From contig USSL01000050.1 in the NCBI GenBank assembly GCA_900557175.1, positions 1 to 9,456 of the forward strand: 9,456 bases of DNA. The letters run 5' to 3'. Position 1 is the stretch's first letter; each line of letters opens with the position of its first letter. The stretch is from an uncultured Eubacteriales bacterium. GTDB taxonomy: Bacteria > Bacillota > Clostridia > Lachnospirales > Lachnospiraceae. Made by a program: the position numbers and the translations under genes. Under the pieces are notes generated by a model, which was given only the letters and a program-made list of their open reading frames with translations, did no database searches and was not told the origin of the DNA. This document shows, in pieces, positions 1-7,678 of the stretch.

Positions 1-1035
<1,035 letters not shown>

Positions 1036-1059
1036 TGGCTAAAATGAAAAATAATGACA

Positions 1060-1095
1060 AAAAATGAAAGATTTACAATTCAAAGTTTCATTTTT
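1060..1095. repeat. Inverted repeat in the gdhA-rho intergenic region
   Basis: AAAAATGAAA (1060-1069) is matched by its exact reverse complement TTTCATTTTT (1086-1095) across a 16-nt spacer. The arms are almost pure A/T in an A/T-rich stretch, so chance occurrence is quite possible. A TTGACA hexamer overlaps the right arm (1094-1099), but no -10 box follows at the usual spacing. Confidence 0.35.
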
Positions 1096-1169
1096 GACAA
1101 AAAAGCCAAGCGCGTGGCGGCGTTTTATGCCGACTGTACCATATGTCGAAAAAAGACGCCAAAAACCCC

Positions 1170-1198
1170 TTTATTTTATAGGAAGAAACGTGTATAAT
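1170..1198 (+). promoter_or_regulatory. Candidate rho promoter
   Basis: A perfect TATAAT (1193-1198) lies 17 bp after a poor -35 (TTTATT, 1170-1175). The start point would be near 1205, about 150 nt before the rho ATG. The long leader could allow control of rho at the RNA level, as known for rho in other bacteria, but I see no defined structure in it. The -10 is convincing and the -35 is not. Confidence 0.5.
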
Positions 1199-1356
1199 AA
1201 AAACAATGATGTTGATGTCAGAAATATTTGCCCGTGATATCAGCAATTGTTATATTCGTAAAGTCTATCTGTAGCTTATCAGAATAAATCCCGTATATAG
1301 AATGAATTAAATAATCAGATTGCAATATAGAAAGCCAGCATTTGAAGGAGGACAAG

Positions 1357-2835
1357 ATGGAGGAAAAGTATAAAACATTAAAACTTACAGAGCTTCGTGA
1401 AATTGCGAAGTCAGCAGGCGTTAAAAATACATCGGTGATGCGTAAACCGGAACTTATAGAAGTGCTTTGTAAACTTGAGGAGACACAGAAGTCAGCAACA
1501 GTGAAAACGGAGAGCGGCGACGACCGCGAGCACACAGATTACCGCAGCGAGCGGAGCGACAGCCGCGAGCGTGCAGATTACAGGAATGACCGAAGTGACG
1601 AACGCACGGATTACCGCAGCGAGCGGAGCGACAGCCGCGAGCGTACAGATTACAGGGAACGGGCAGAATTTCGTTCGACGGACAATATGCGCATGATGGA
1701 GGAACTTGACAGCGGTCATATTGCCAACGGAATTTTAGAAGTCATACCTGACGGTTTCGGTTTTATACGCTGTGAGAATTATCTTCCGGGAGATAATGAT
1801 GTTTATGTGTCTCCGGCGCAAATTCGCCGTTTCAATTTAAAAACAGGCGATATTGTTGAGGGCAATTTGAAAATCAAAGGCGCGACAGAAAAATTCAGCG
1901 CATTATTATATGTAAGAAAGGTCAACGGTTTTCATCCGTCGGAAGCAGTGCGGCGCAGCAATTTTGAGGATATGACGCCGATTTTTCCAAATGAGAGGAT
2001 TCGTCTGGAGTCAGAGCGTTCCAGTGTGCCGATGCGTATGGTTGACTTAGTGTCGCCGATCGGAAAGGGACAGCGCGGTATGATTGTTTCGCCGCCAAAG
2101 ACAGGAAAGACGACACTTTTAAAGCAGATGGCAAAAGCTATTCATAAAAATCATCCGGATATGAATATGATTATTCTTCTGATTGATGAACGTCCTGAGG
2201 AAGTTACAGATATTAAGGAGTATATTGAAGGAGATAACGTGGAGGTTATCTATTCAACCTTTGATGAGCTTCCTGAGCACCATAAGCGTGTGTCGGAGAT
2301 GGTGCTTGAGCGTGCAAAGCGTCTTGTAGAGCATAAGCGCGACGTTGTGATTTTGCTTGACAGCATTACAAGACTTGCAAGAGCCTATAACCTGACGGTT
2401 CCGCCGAGCGGGCGTACATTATCCGGCGGTCTTGATCCGGCGGCGCTACACATGCCGAAGAAATTTTTCGGTGCTGCCCGGAATATGAGAGAGGGCGGCA
2501 GTCTGACAGTGCTCGCAACAGCCCTTGTGGAAACCGGAAGCAAGATGGATGATGTTGTTTTTGAGGAATTTAAAGGAACAGGTAATATGGAACTTGTCCT
2601 TGACAGAAGACTTTCGGAAAAGAGAATTTTCCCGGCTGTCGATATTCAGCGTTCAGGAACGCGGCGGGAGGAACTCCTTCTTGATAAGGATGAACTGGAA
2701 GCTGTATATTTGATGCGCAAGGCACTTGGCGGTATGAAGTCGGAGGAAGCGCTGGAACACATTATTGATATGTTTATGCGCACACGGAGCAACAGGGAGT
2801 TTATTGCCAATATTAAGCGCACAAAAATAATTTGA
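1357..2835 (+). CDS. rho: Transcription termination factor Rho with repeat-built N-terminal insert
   Basis: RNA-dependent ATPase/helicase whose hexamer binds nascent RNA and ends transcription. The ATG at 1357 is chosen because GGAGG (1347-1351) sits 5 nt upstream; an in-frame TTG at 1342 would lie ahead of that Shine-Dalgarno. This gives 492 residues against 419 in E. coli. Domains in order: Rho-N helical domain (about 6-38, [17 protein letters not shown]); a low-complexity Arg/Asp/Ser/Glu/Tyr insert (about 50-110); a cold-shock-like RNA-binding domain (about 122-192, DGFGFIR at 132-138); and the RecA-like ATPase. Visible ATPase motifs are Walker A PPKTGKT (246-252), catalytic Glu in IDERPEE (E278), Walker B VVILLDS (D335), Q-loop SGRTLSGG (351-358) and the secondary-site loop FKGTGN (about 405-410). 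All catalytic elements are intact. The insert accounts for the extra length. No terminator is evident between rho and rpmE, so some read-through into rpmE is possible. Confidence 0.97.
   Translation: MEEKYKTLKLTELREIAKSAGVKNTSVMRKPELIEVLCKLEETQKSATVKTESGDDREHTDYRSERSDSRERADYRNDRSDERTDYRSERSDSRERTDYRERAEFRSTDNMRMMEELDSGHIANGILEVIPDGFGFIRCENYLPGDNDVYVSPAQIRRFNLKTGDIVEGNLKIKGATEKFSALLYVRKVNGFHPSEAVRRSNFEDMTPIFPNERIRLESERSSVPMRMVDLVSPIGKGQRGMIVSPPKTGKTTLLKQMAKAIHKNHPDMNMIILLIDERPEEVTDIKEYIEGDNVEVIYSTFDELPEHHKRVSEMVLERAKRLVEHKRDVVILLDSITRLARAYNLTVPPSGRTLSGGLDPAALHMPKKFFGAARNMREGGSLTVLATALVETGSKMDDVVFEEFKGTGNMELVLDRRLSEKRIFPAVDIQRSGTRREELLLDKDELEAVYLMRKALGGMKSEEALEHIIDMFMRTRSNREFIANIKRTKII
1537..1656 (+). 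repeat. 72-nt direct repeat inside rho
   Basis: The 36 bases 1537-1572 recur exactly at 1609-1644. After one mismatch (1573 versus 1645) a further 11 bases match (1574-1584 and 1646-1656). The period is 72 nt, or 24 codons, so the frame is kept. The repeat encodes [12 protein letters not shown] followed by A/T-DYR, at residues 61-76 and 85-100, with shorter DYR-type units between. The near-identity at DNA level, including synonymous positions, points to recent duplication by slippage or recombination. Confidence 0.9.
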
Positions 2836-2853
2836 AATAAAGTGAATAAGTCC

Positions 2854-2882
2854 TTGCATTGTTAAAAAAAATATGCTATAAT
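2854..2882 (+). promoter_or_regulatory. Strong extended -10 promoter of rpmE
   Basis: TTGCAT (2854-2859), a 17-bp spacer, then TATAAT (2877-2882) preceded by TG at 2874-2875, which gives the extended -10 form TGnTATAAT. The start would be near 2889, about 70 nt before the rpmE ATG. It begins about 20 bp after the rho stop codon, so rpmE can be expressed independently of rho. Confidence 0.8.
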
Positions 2883-2907
2883 GTGAAAGCTGTTCAGAGA
2901 AAACAGA

Positions 2908-2922
2908 TTGACAAATTGTCAA
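2908..2922. promoter_or_regulatory. 15-bp palindrome in the rpmE leader
   Basis: TTGACAA-A-TTGTCAA is a perfect dyad with 7-bp arms and a single central base. It begins about 20 bp after the predicted transcription start and ends 36 bp before the rpmE ATG. As RNA the arms cannot form a normal hairpin because the loop is too short, so a dimeric DNA-binding protein is the likelier reader. The TTGACA it contains could be a -35 box, but no -10 box follows at the right distance. Function is inferred from symmetry only. Confidence 0.35.
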
Positions 2923-2958
2923 CTTTCAATATGAATAATTCGTAGTGAGGTGAAAAAC

Positions 2959-3165
2959 ATGAGAGAAGGAATCCATCCAAAGTATTATCAGGCGAAGGTT
3001 ACTTGCAACTGCGGTAATGAGTTCGTAACAGGTTCAACAAAACCGGAAATTCACGTAGAAGTTTGTTCAAAGTGTCATCCATTCTACACAGGTCAGCAGA
3101 AAGCAGCAGCCGCTCGTGGACGTATTGATAAGTTCAATCGTAAATATGGTCTTACACAGGAATAA
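2959..3165 (+). CDS. rpmE: 50S ribosomal protein L31 (zinc-binding form)
   Basis: Small protein of the large ribosomal subunit near the central protuberance, 68 residues, a normal length. It begins [16 protein letters not shown]. Cysteines C16, C18, C36 and C39 form the CxC...CxxC pattern of the zinc-binding (C+) L31 type, distinct from the zinc-free paralogue made under zinc starvation. The ATG at 2959 is chosen because GAGGTG (2947-2952) lies 6 nt upstream; an in-frame GTG at 2950 is itself part of that Shine-Dalgarno. The gene has its own promoter upstream and a terminator downstream, so it can be a single-gene unit between rho and the DUF1385-prmC-prfA operon. Confidence 0.97.
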   Translation: MREGIHPKYYQAKVTCNCGNEFVTGSTKPEIHVEVCSKCHPFYTGQQKAAAARGRIDKFNRKYGLTQE

Positions 3166-3176
3166 TGATAAAAGTA

Positions 3177-3209
3177 AGGTTGAGGTTTTTAAAATCTCAA
3201 CCTATTTTT
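3177..3209 (+). terminator. Rho-independent terminator after rpmE
   Basis: AGGTTGAG (3177-3184) pairs perfectly with CTCAACCT (3196-3203). A G-U and several A-T pairs can extend the stem inward, and TATTTTTAAATT follows. It begins 11 bp after the rpmE stop codon. The next gene starts only about 30 bp later, so DUF1385 must use read-through or a promoter in this spot. A weak candidate overlaps the hairpin (TTGAGG 3180-3185, 17 bp, TATTTT 3203-3208). Confidence 0.85.
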
Positions 3210-3240
3210 AAATTCTCAGGAAAGTAGAGGTACAGCCGCG

Positions 3241-4242
3241 ATGAAATATGCCAAAATCGGAGGGCAGGCCGTCATTGAGGGCGTGATGATGCGCTGCGGC
3301 AATGATTATGCGGTTGCCGTGCGAAAGCCGGATGGTGAAATTGAAGTTAAAAAAGATGTATATAAGGGGCTTGTCGGCCGGCTGAATATGAGAAATGTCC
3401 CGATTATCAGGGGCGTTTTTGCATTTATTGATTCCCTCGTCCTTGGCATGAAGACGCTGACGTATTCGGCAAGCTTTTATGAGGACGAGGAGGATGAAAA
3501 GACGCCGGATGCTAAAAAAGTGTCAGATACTCAAATGGAAGTGAAAGACAAAAAAACGCCGGACGGCAAGACGGCGGCAGAGCCTAAGGAAAGCTTTGCG
3601 GACAAGCTTTTAATGGGGGCAACCGTTGCACTTTCGATTGTTCTTGCCGTCGGCCTCTTTATGATATTGCCGTTTTTTATTTCGGATCTTTTTAGCCGGG
3701 TGACAGATTCAGCTTTTGTGCTGTCGCTTATTGAAGGCGTTGTGAGAGTTATTTTATTTTTAGGTTATCTGATTCTTATTTCGAGAATGAAGGATATTCA
3801 GAGAACTTTTATGTACCACGGTGCAGAGCACAAAACAATCAGCTGTATTGAGCACGGTGACGAACTTACGGTGGAAAATGCCATGAAGCATTCACGTTTT
3901 CATAAGCGCTGCGGCACAAGCTTCCTTTTAATTGTCGTTGTTTTAAGTGTGATTTTCTTTATGCTGTTTTTTACTTTTGTGCCGGTAGAGAGTACAGTGA
4001 TGAAAGTGATTATTCGCATTCTTCTTGTGCCTGTGATTGCCGGGGTGTCCTACGAGCTGATCCAGTGGGCGGGACGCAGTGAAAACTGTGTGACAAACAC
4101 TTTAAGTAAGCCGGGACTTTGGATGCAGAAGCTGACAACGAGAGAGCCGGATGAGTCGATGCTTGAAGTGGCCATTGCATCTATTGAGGCAATTTATGAC
4201 TGGCGGGCTTTTCAGGAAGAAGTAAAGGCAGGAGAGCAATGA
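3241..4242 (+). CDS. DUF1385 family membrane protein (YqhQ-like), function unknown
   Basis: 333-residue protein matching the DUF1385 family that includes Bacillus subtilis YqhQ; no biochemical function is assigned here. The family-type N-terminus contains GGQAVIEGVMMR (7-18). A charged linker (about 79-120) rich in Glu, Asp and Lys carries two KTPD units. Hydrophobic segments at about 123-149, 158-182, 225-248 and 253-276 suggest an integral membrane protein with about four spans. Between the second and third span lie YHGAEHKT (192-199) and HKRCGTSF (221-228). These His/Glu/Cys-containing motifs look conserved and could bind metal or act catalytically, but that is inference. A modest Shine-Dalgarno (AGAGG, 3226-3230) precedes the ATG. 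The stop codon overlaps the prmC start by 4 bp, implying translational coupling. In Clostridia this family often lies between rpmE and prmC-prfA. Confidence 0.9.
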   Translation: MKYAKIGGQAVIEGVMMRCGNDYAVAVRKPDGEIEVKKDVYKGLVGRLNMRNVPIIRGVFAFIDSLVLGMKTLTYSASFYEDEEDEKTPDAKKVSDTQMEVKDKKTPDGKTAAEPKESFADKLLMGATVALSIVLAVGLFMILPFFISDLFSRVTDSAFVLSLIEGVVRVILFLGYLILISRMKDIQRTFMYHGAEHKTISCIEHGDELTVENAMKHSRFHKRCGTSFLLIVVVLSVIFFMLFFTFVPVESTVMKVIIRILLVPVIAGVSYELIQWAGRSENCVTNTLSKPGLWMQKLTTREPDESMLEVAIASIEAIYDWRAFQEEVKAGEQ

Positions 4243-5072
4243 CATATAAGGAATTACTTGATGAAGGTGTGAGAAGACTTTCAGACGCACAGATTTTGGA
4301 GGCGTCTACGGATGCATGGCGGCTGATGCAGTTTGTTTTTAAAATAAGCCGTCTCGATTATCTGATGAATCCGCAGAAAAATGCAGATGATGCTTTAAAG
4401 GCGCAGTATGAAGCGTGTATTTTAAAACGCAGTACCCATTATCCGCTTCAGTATATTACAAACGAGCAGAATTTTATGGGGCTGGATTTTTATGTGGATG
4501 AGCGTGTACTTATTCCGCGTCAGGATACGGAAGTGCTTGTGGAGGAAGTTTTAGCGTATTTAAAACCCGGTATGTCGGTACTTGATATGTGTACCGGTTC
4601 CGGCTGTATTATCACAAGCCTTGCGGCAAATAAAAAGCTTTCACGCGCTGTGGGCGCTGATCTTTCAGACGGGGCGCTTGCGGTCGCTTCAGGTAATGCC
4701 GCGGCAAACGGACAGAAGAAAATTATGTTTGTTAAAAGTGATTTATTTGAAAATATTGACGGCTGTTTTGATATTATCGTATCCAATCCACCATATATTC
4801 CGTCGGGTGATATTGACGGGCTGATGCATGAAGTTGGTGCCCATGAGCCGCGCATGGCTTTGGACGGCAGCGGCGACGGACTTTTATTTTACAGAAAAAT
4901 TACGGAAACGGCGCCGTCATATCTTAATGAGGGCGGTATGTTGTTTTTTGAAATCGGCTGGAATCAGGCCGCAGATATATGTGTACTTTTAGAAAAAGCC
5001 GGCTTTGCGGGAATTACTGTAAAGCAGGATTTGGCTGGTCTTGACAGAGTTGTTTACGGGCAGCTGTTATAG
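4239..5072 (+). CDS. prmC: Release factor glutamine methyltransferase
   Basis: Transfers a methyl group from S-adenosylmethionine to the side-chain amide of the GGQ glutamine of peptide release factors RF1 and RF2. The protein has 277 residues, the same length as E. coli PrmC. An N-terminal helical domain (about 1-90) is followed by a Rossmann methyltransferase domain. SAM motif I reads VLDMCTGSG (114-122); Cys118 stands where Gly is more usual (DLGTGSG). The catalytic NPPY tetrad is at 183-186, the same numbering as in E. coli, and binds the substrate glutamine. The start ATG overlaps the DUF1385 stop (ATGA), with AGGAG just upstream inside the preceding gene. Its substrate RF1 is encoded by the next gene, after a 29-bp gap. 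Confidence 0.96.
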   Translation: MTYKELLDEGVRRLSDAQILEASTDAWRLMQFVFKISRLDYLMNPQKNADDALKAQYEACILKRSTHYPLQYITNEQNFMGLDFYVDERVLIPRQDTEVLVEEVLAYLKPGMSVLDMCTGSGCIITSLAANKKLSRAVGADLSDGALAVASGNAAANGQKKIMFVKSDLFENIDGCFDIIVSNPPYIPSGDIDGLMHEVGAHEPRMALDGSGDGLLFYRKITETAPSYLNEGGMLFFEIGWNQAADICVLLEKAGFAGITVKQDLAGLDRVVYGQLL

Positions 5073-5101
5073 CCGGCAGTCAGTAAATAGGAGGAAAAAA
5101 G

Positions 5102-6175
5102 ATGTTTGACCGTTTGGATGATATTTTAATCCGTTATCAGCAGGTTATGGAAGAATTAAATGACCCGGATGTTGTCAGCGACCAGTTGAGATTCAGAAAG
5201 CTGATGAAGGAGCAGGCTGATTTAGCGCCGATTGCTGATAAATATACAGAATATAAGCAGACAAAGCAAAATATTGACGACAGCTTAGAGCTTCTTGAGA
5301 CAGAGACAGACGAAGAAATGCGCGAGCTTGCAAAGGAGGAGCTTTCCGAGAGCAAGGAAAACCTTGAAAATATCGAGAAAGAGCTGATGATACTTCTTTT
5401 GCCGAAGGATCCGATGGACGAGAAAAATGTTATTGTGGAAATCCGTGCCGGCGCCGGCGGCGACGAAGCGGCTCTTTTTGCCGCAGATCTTTTCAGAATG
5501 TATTCGAAATATGCCGAGGGACGCCGCTGGAAAATTGAGATGATGAGTGTCAATGAAAACGGCCTCGGCGGTTTTAAAGAAATTATTTTTATGATCAACG
5601 GAAACGGCGCTTATTCAAGGCTGAAGTTTGAGAGCGGTGTGCACCGCGTGCAGCGTGTGCCGGAGACAGAATCGGCAGGACGTATCCACACATCGACAGC
5701 GACGGTTGCCATTATGCCGGAGGCTGAGGATGTGGATGTGAAGCTTGACATGAATGATGTGCGCATCGATGTTTTCCGTGCTTCAGGAAACGGCGGCCAG
5801 TGTGTCAACACGACAGACTCCGCGGTGCGTATTACACATATCCCGACAGGTATTGTCATTTCCTGTCAGGATGAGAAGTCACAGCTTAAAAATAAGGAAA
5901 AAGGTCTTAAGGTGCTCCGCTCAAGACTTTATGATTTAGAGCTTGAGAAAAAGCAGAAAGAGGAGGCTTCCTTAAGAAAAAATCAGGTCGGTACGGGCGA
6001 CCGTTCTGAAAAAATCAGAACCTACAATTTCCCTCAGGGAAGATGTACAGACCACAGAATTAAGCTGACACTTCACCGTCTTGACCAGATTATGAACGGT
6101 GATTTAGACGAAATTATTGATAGCCTTATCGCGGCAGATCAGGCAGCGAAGCTGGCAAACATGAATGAAGAATAA
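5102..6175 (+). CDS. prfA: Peptide chain release factor 1
   Basis: Recognises UAA and UAG stop codons on the ribosome and triggers hydrolysis of peptidyl-tRNA. The 357 residues are the usual RF1 length (360 in E. coli). Domain 1 is helical and charged (about 1-100). The stop-codon-reading tripeptide of PxT type is P187-E188-T189 in RVPETES; RF2 would have SPF. The catalytic GGQ is at 231-233 within [17 protein letters not shown]233 is the expected target of PrmC. A strong AGGAGG (5089-5094) lies 7 nt before the ATG. The gene closes the DUF1385-prmC-prfA unit, and a large hairpin terminator follows 5 bp after the stop codon. There is no frameshift or truncation. Confidence 0.97.
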   Translation: MFDRLDDILIRYQQVMEELNDPDVVSDQLRFRKLMKEQADLAPIADKYTEYKQTKQNIDDSLELLETETDEEMRELAKEELSESKENLENIEKELMILLLPKDPMDEKNVIVEIRAGAGGDEAALFAADLFRMYSKYAEGRRWKIEMMSVNENGLGGFKEIIFMINGNGAYSRLKFESGVHRVQRVPETESAGRIHTSTATVAIMPEAEDVDVKLDMNDVRIDVFRASGNGGQCVNTTDSAVRITHIPTGIVISCQDEKSQLKNKEKGLKVLRSRLYDLELEKKQKEEASLRKNQVGTGDRSEKIRTYNFPQGRCTDHRIKLTLHRLDQIMNGDLDEIIDSLIAADQAAKLANMNEE

Positions 6176-6180
6176 AAAGT

Positions 6181-6260
6181 AAAAATACCCTGAACCGGGC
6201 AAGGCTGTACATTTGCAGTGACGATGTACAGCCGGGCTGTTTGGTACAGGGTATTTTTTT
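6181..6260 (+). terminator. Large nested hairpin terminator after prfA
   Basis: The outer stem AAAAATACCCTG (6181-6192) pairs perfectly with CAGGGTATTTTT (6247-6258), followed by a run of seven T (6254-6260). Inside it a second perfect stem, GGCTGTACAT (6203-6212) with ATGTACAGCC (6224-6233), encloses an 11-nt loop. The bases between the stems can partly pair as well (ACC 6194-6196 with GGT 6243-6245). A-runs on the left arm mean it could also stop transcription from the minus strand. It is larger and more layered than a standard intrinsic terminator. Confidence 0.85.
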
Positions 6261-6270
6261 GGAGGAAAAA

Positions 6271-6345
6271 ATGAACTTTGATAAAAAAAGGAAATGGTTA
6301 TATGACGAAACCGTAAAAAGAAATAGGTTGTCCCCTGTTCACTGA
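6271..6345 (+). CDS. Possible 24-residue ORF, perhaps a gene remnant
   Basis: ATG at 6271 has a strong GGAGG (6261-6265) 5 nt upstream and encodes 24 residues, beginning MNFDKKRKWLYDETVKRNR and ending in a TGA at 6343. It is basic and matches no family I recognise. The Shine-Dalgarno begins directly after the terminator T-run. Another frame stays open across the TGA, from about 6332 to a TGA at 6371, so a frameshifted remnant of a longer gene is possible. Alternatives are a leader peptide for the aminotransferase genes or chance. Coding status is unproven. Confidence 0.3.
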   Translation: MNFDKKRKWLYDETVKRNRLSPVH

Positions 6346-6380
6346 CGCTATATATCGTGTCGAAAGATTGTGAGCGGCAT

Positions 6381-6433
6381 TTTTCTGAAAACTATTGAAG
6401 TTTCAGAAAATCTTTGATAAGATGTTTTATAAT
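6381..6433 (+). promoter_or_regulatory. Candidate promoter with dyad for the aminotransferase pair
   Basis: TATAAT at 6428-6433 is a perfect -10 box, giving a start near 6440 and a leader of about 28 nt. No good -35 hexamer lies at 16-18 bp. Instead a perfect 10-bp inverted repeat, TTTTCTGAAA (6381-6390) and TTTCAGAAAA (6401-6410), occupies the -35 region and the bases just upstream. A further AAAGATT/AATCTTT pair (6363-6369, 6409-6415) flanks it. A weak -35 with a dyad over it suggests a regulated promoter, but no regulator can be named. Confidence 0.45.
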
Positions 6434-6467
6434 TCAATATGCTAAAGGAAGAAAGCGGGAGATTACA

Positions 6468-7664
6468 ATGGTTATTTCTGAAAATATGGCGGATTTGGTA
6501 AAGAACAGCTCGGCGATCCGGGCGCTTTTTGAGGAAGGCAAAGCGATGGCAAAGGTTGTCGGTGCTCAGAATGTTTATGATTTCAGTCTCGGTAATCCAA
6601 GCGTGCCGGCGCCGGAAAAAATTAAAGAGGCTGTTTTTGAAGTGCTTGACAGTGAGGATAGCCTTTTTGTTCACGGTTATATGAGTAATGCCGGTTACGA
6701 GCAGGTGCGTCAGGCGGTGGCCGATGATTTGAATGAAAAATATGGCGCATCTTATGAGATGGAGGATATTTTGATGACGGTCGGTGCGGCCGGCGGGTTA
6801 AATTGTGTTTTGAGAACACTTTTAAATGAGGGCGATGAGGTTGTCTGTTTTGCCCCGTTTTTTGGCGAATACAGAAGTTATACATCGAATTTTAAAGGCA
6901 GGCTTGTTGCTGTTCCGGCAGATACAAGCAGCTTTCAGTTAAATTTGTCGGCGCTGCCGAAGCTTCTTAATGAGCGGACAAAAGCTGTCATTATTAATAA
7001 TCCGAATAATCCGAGCGGCGTGATTTATTCGTCGGAGACACTGGCGACCCTTCAGAAAATTTTGGGCGAGGCCGAGGCGCGCATCGGTCATCCGATTTAT
7101 GTCATCTCTGATGAGCCGTACAGAGAGCTTGCCTATGATGGGTATAGTGTGCCTTTTATGCCGGCGATTATTAAAAATTGTATCATATGCTATTCGTTCA
7201 GTAAGTCGTTGTCCCTTCCGGGCGAGCGTATCGGTTATTTGGCACTTTCTAAAAATATAGACGCCTATGACGAGCTTGCCCCGGCACTTGTTGTGGCAAA
7301 TCGATGTCTTGGGTTTGTCAATGCACCGTCATTGATGCAGCTGGCTGTCGCAAAGTGCCTGAAAGAGAAAACGGACGTGGCAGCTTATGACAGGAACCGC
7401 TGCCTTTTGTATGATGCGCTCACAAAGCTTGGCTTTGAATGTGTAAAGCCGCAAGGTGCGTTTTATCTTTTTGTAAAATCTCCGGTTCCGGATGAATCGG
7501 TTTTTGTCGAGAAGGCGAAGAAGCATCATCTTCTTTTGGTTGGTGCGACTGGCTTTGGTTGTCCGGGCTATGTGCGTATTGCTTACTGCGTGTCTTATGA
7601 AATGATTCAGCGGTCTCTGCCGGCTTTTGAGGCGCTGGCGCGTGAGATGGGTATTTTCGGGTGA
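6468..7664 (+). CDS. PLP-dependent aminotransferase, class I/II (aspartate aminotransferase-like)
   Basis: Cytoplasmic fold-type I aminotransferase that moves amino groups between an amino acid and a 2-oxo acid; 398 residues, normal for the family. The ATG at 6468 is chosen because GGGAG (6457-6461) lies 6 nt upstream; an in-frame TTG at 6414 lies upstream of the -10 box and cannot be the start from that promoter. Visible motifs: N-terminal substrate loop DFSLGNPSVPAPE; NNPNNPSG (177-184) with N181; SDEPY (214-218) with D215 contacting the pyridine nitrogen; SFSKS with PLP lysine K246; GYVRIAY with the carboxylate-binding R370. The substrate is not determined by sequence; aspartate is a family-level guess. 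It lies 14 bp upstream of a HisC-like gene, probably in one transcript. Confidence 0.92.
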   Translation: MVISENMADLVKNSSAIRALFEEGKAMAKVVGAQNVYDFSLGNPSVPAPEKIKEAVFEVLDSEDSLFVHGYMSNAGYEQVRQAVADDLNEKYGASYEMEDILMTVGAAGGLNCVLRTLLNEGDEVVCFAPFFGEYRSYTSNFKGRLVAVPADTSSFQLNLSALPKLLNERTKAVIINNPNNPSGVIYSSETLATLQKILGEAEARIGHPIYVISDEPYRELAYDGYSVPFMPAIIKNCIICYSFSKSLSLPGERIGYLALSKNIDAYDELAPALVVANRCLGFVNAPSLMQLAVAKCLKEKTDVAAYDRNRCLLYDALTKLGFECVKPQGAFYLFVKSPVPDESVFVEKAKKHHLLLVGATGFGCPGYVRIAYCVSYEMIQRSLPAFEALAREMGIFG

Positions 7665-7678
7665 AAGGATGATTATTT

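Noticed and set aside
1094..1132. TTGACA at 1094-1099 as the rho -35 box
   Set aside because: No -10-like hexamer lies 16-18 bp downstream; the only good TATAAT is about 90 bp away.
1218..1535. Minus-strand 105-codon ORF across the rho start
   Set aside because: Overlaps the well-supported rho start in antisense, and is Ser/Phe-rich as expected of a shadow frame.
1537..1656. CRISPR-like repeat array
   Set aside because: Only two copies, in frame inside a protein gene with a 72-nt coding period and no unique spacers.
1492..1719. Minus-strand 75-codon ORF with a repeated [19 protein letters not shown] sequence
   Set aside because: It is the reverse complement of the direct repeat within rho; there is no ribosome binding site and the repeat pattern is explained by the sense gene.
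5137..5598. Minus-strand 153-codon ORF inside prfA
   Set aside because: Antisense to the conserved RF1 coding sequence; the Ser-rich composition is typical of the reverse of Glu/Lys-rich helices.
6181..6260. Riboswitch or structured small RNA after prfA
   Set aside because: The nested stems end in a T-run just after a stop codon, and no known riboswitch core is visible; a terminator is the simpler reading.
6328..6356. TTGTCC-17-TATATC as an alternative promoter for the aminotransferase genes
   Set aside because: Only four of six matches at each box, weaker than the perfect TATAAT at 6428.
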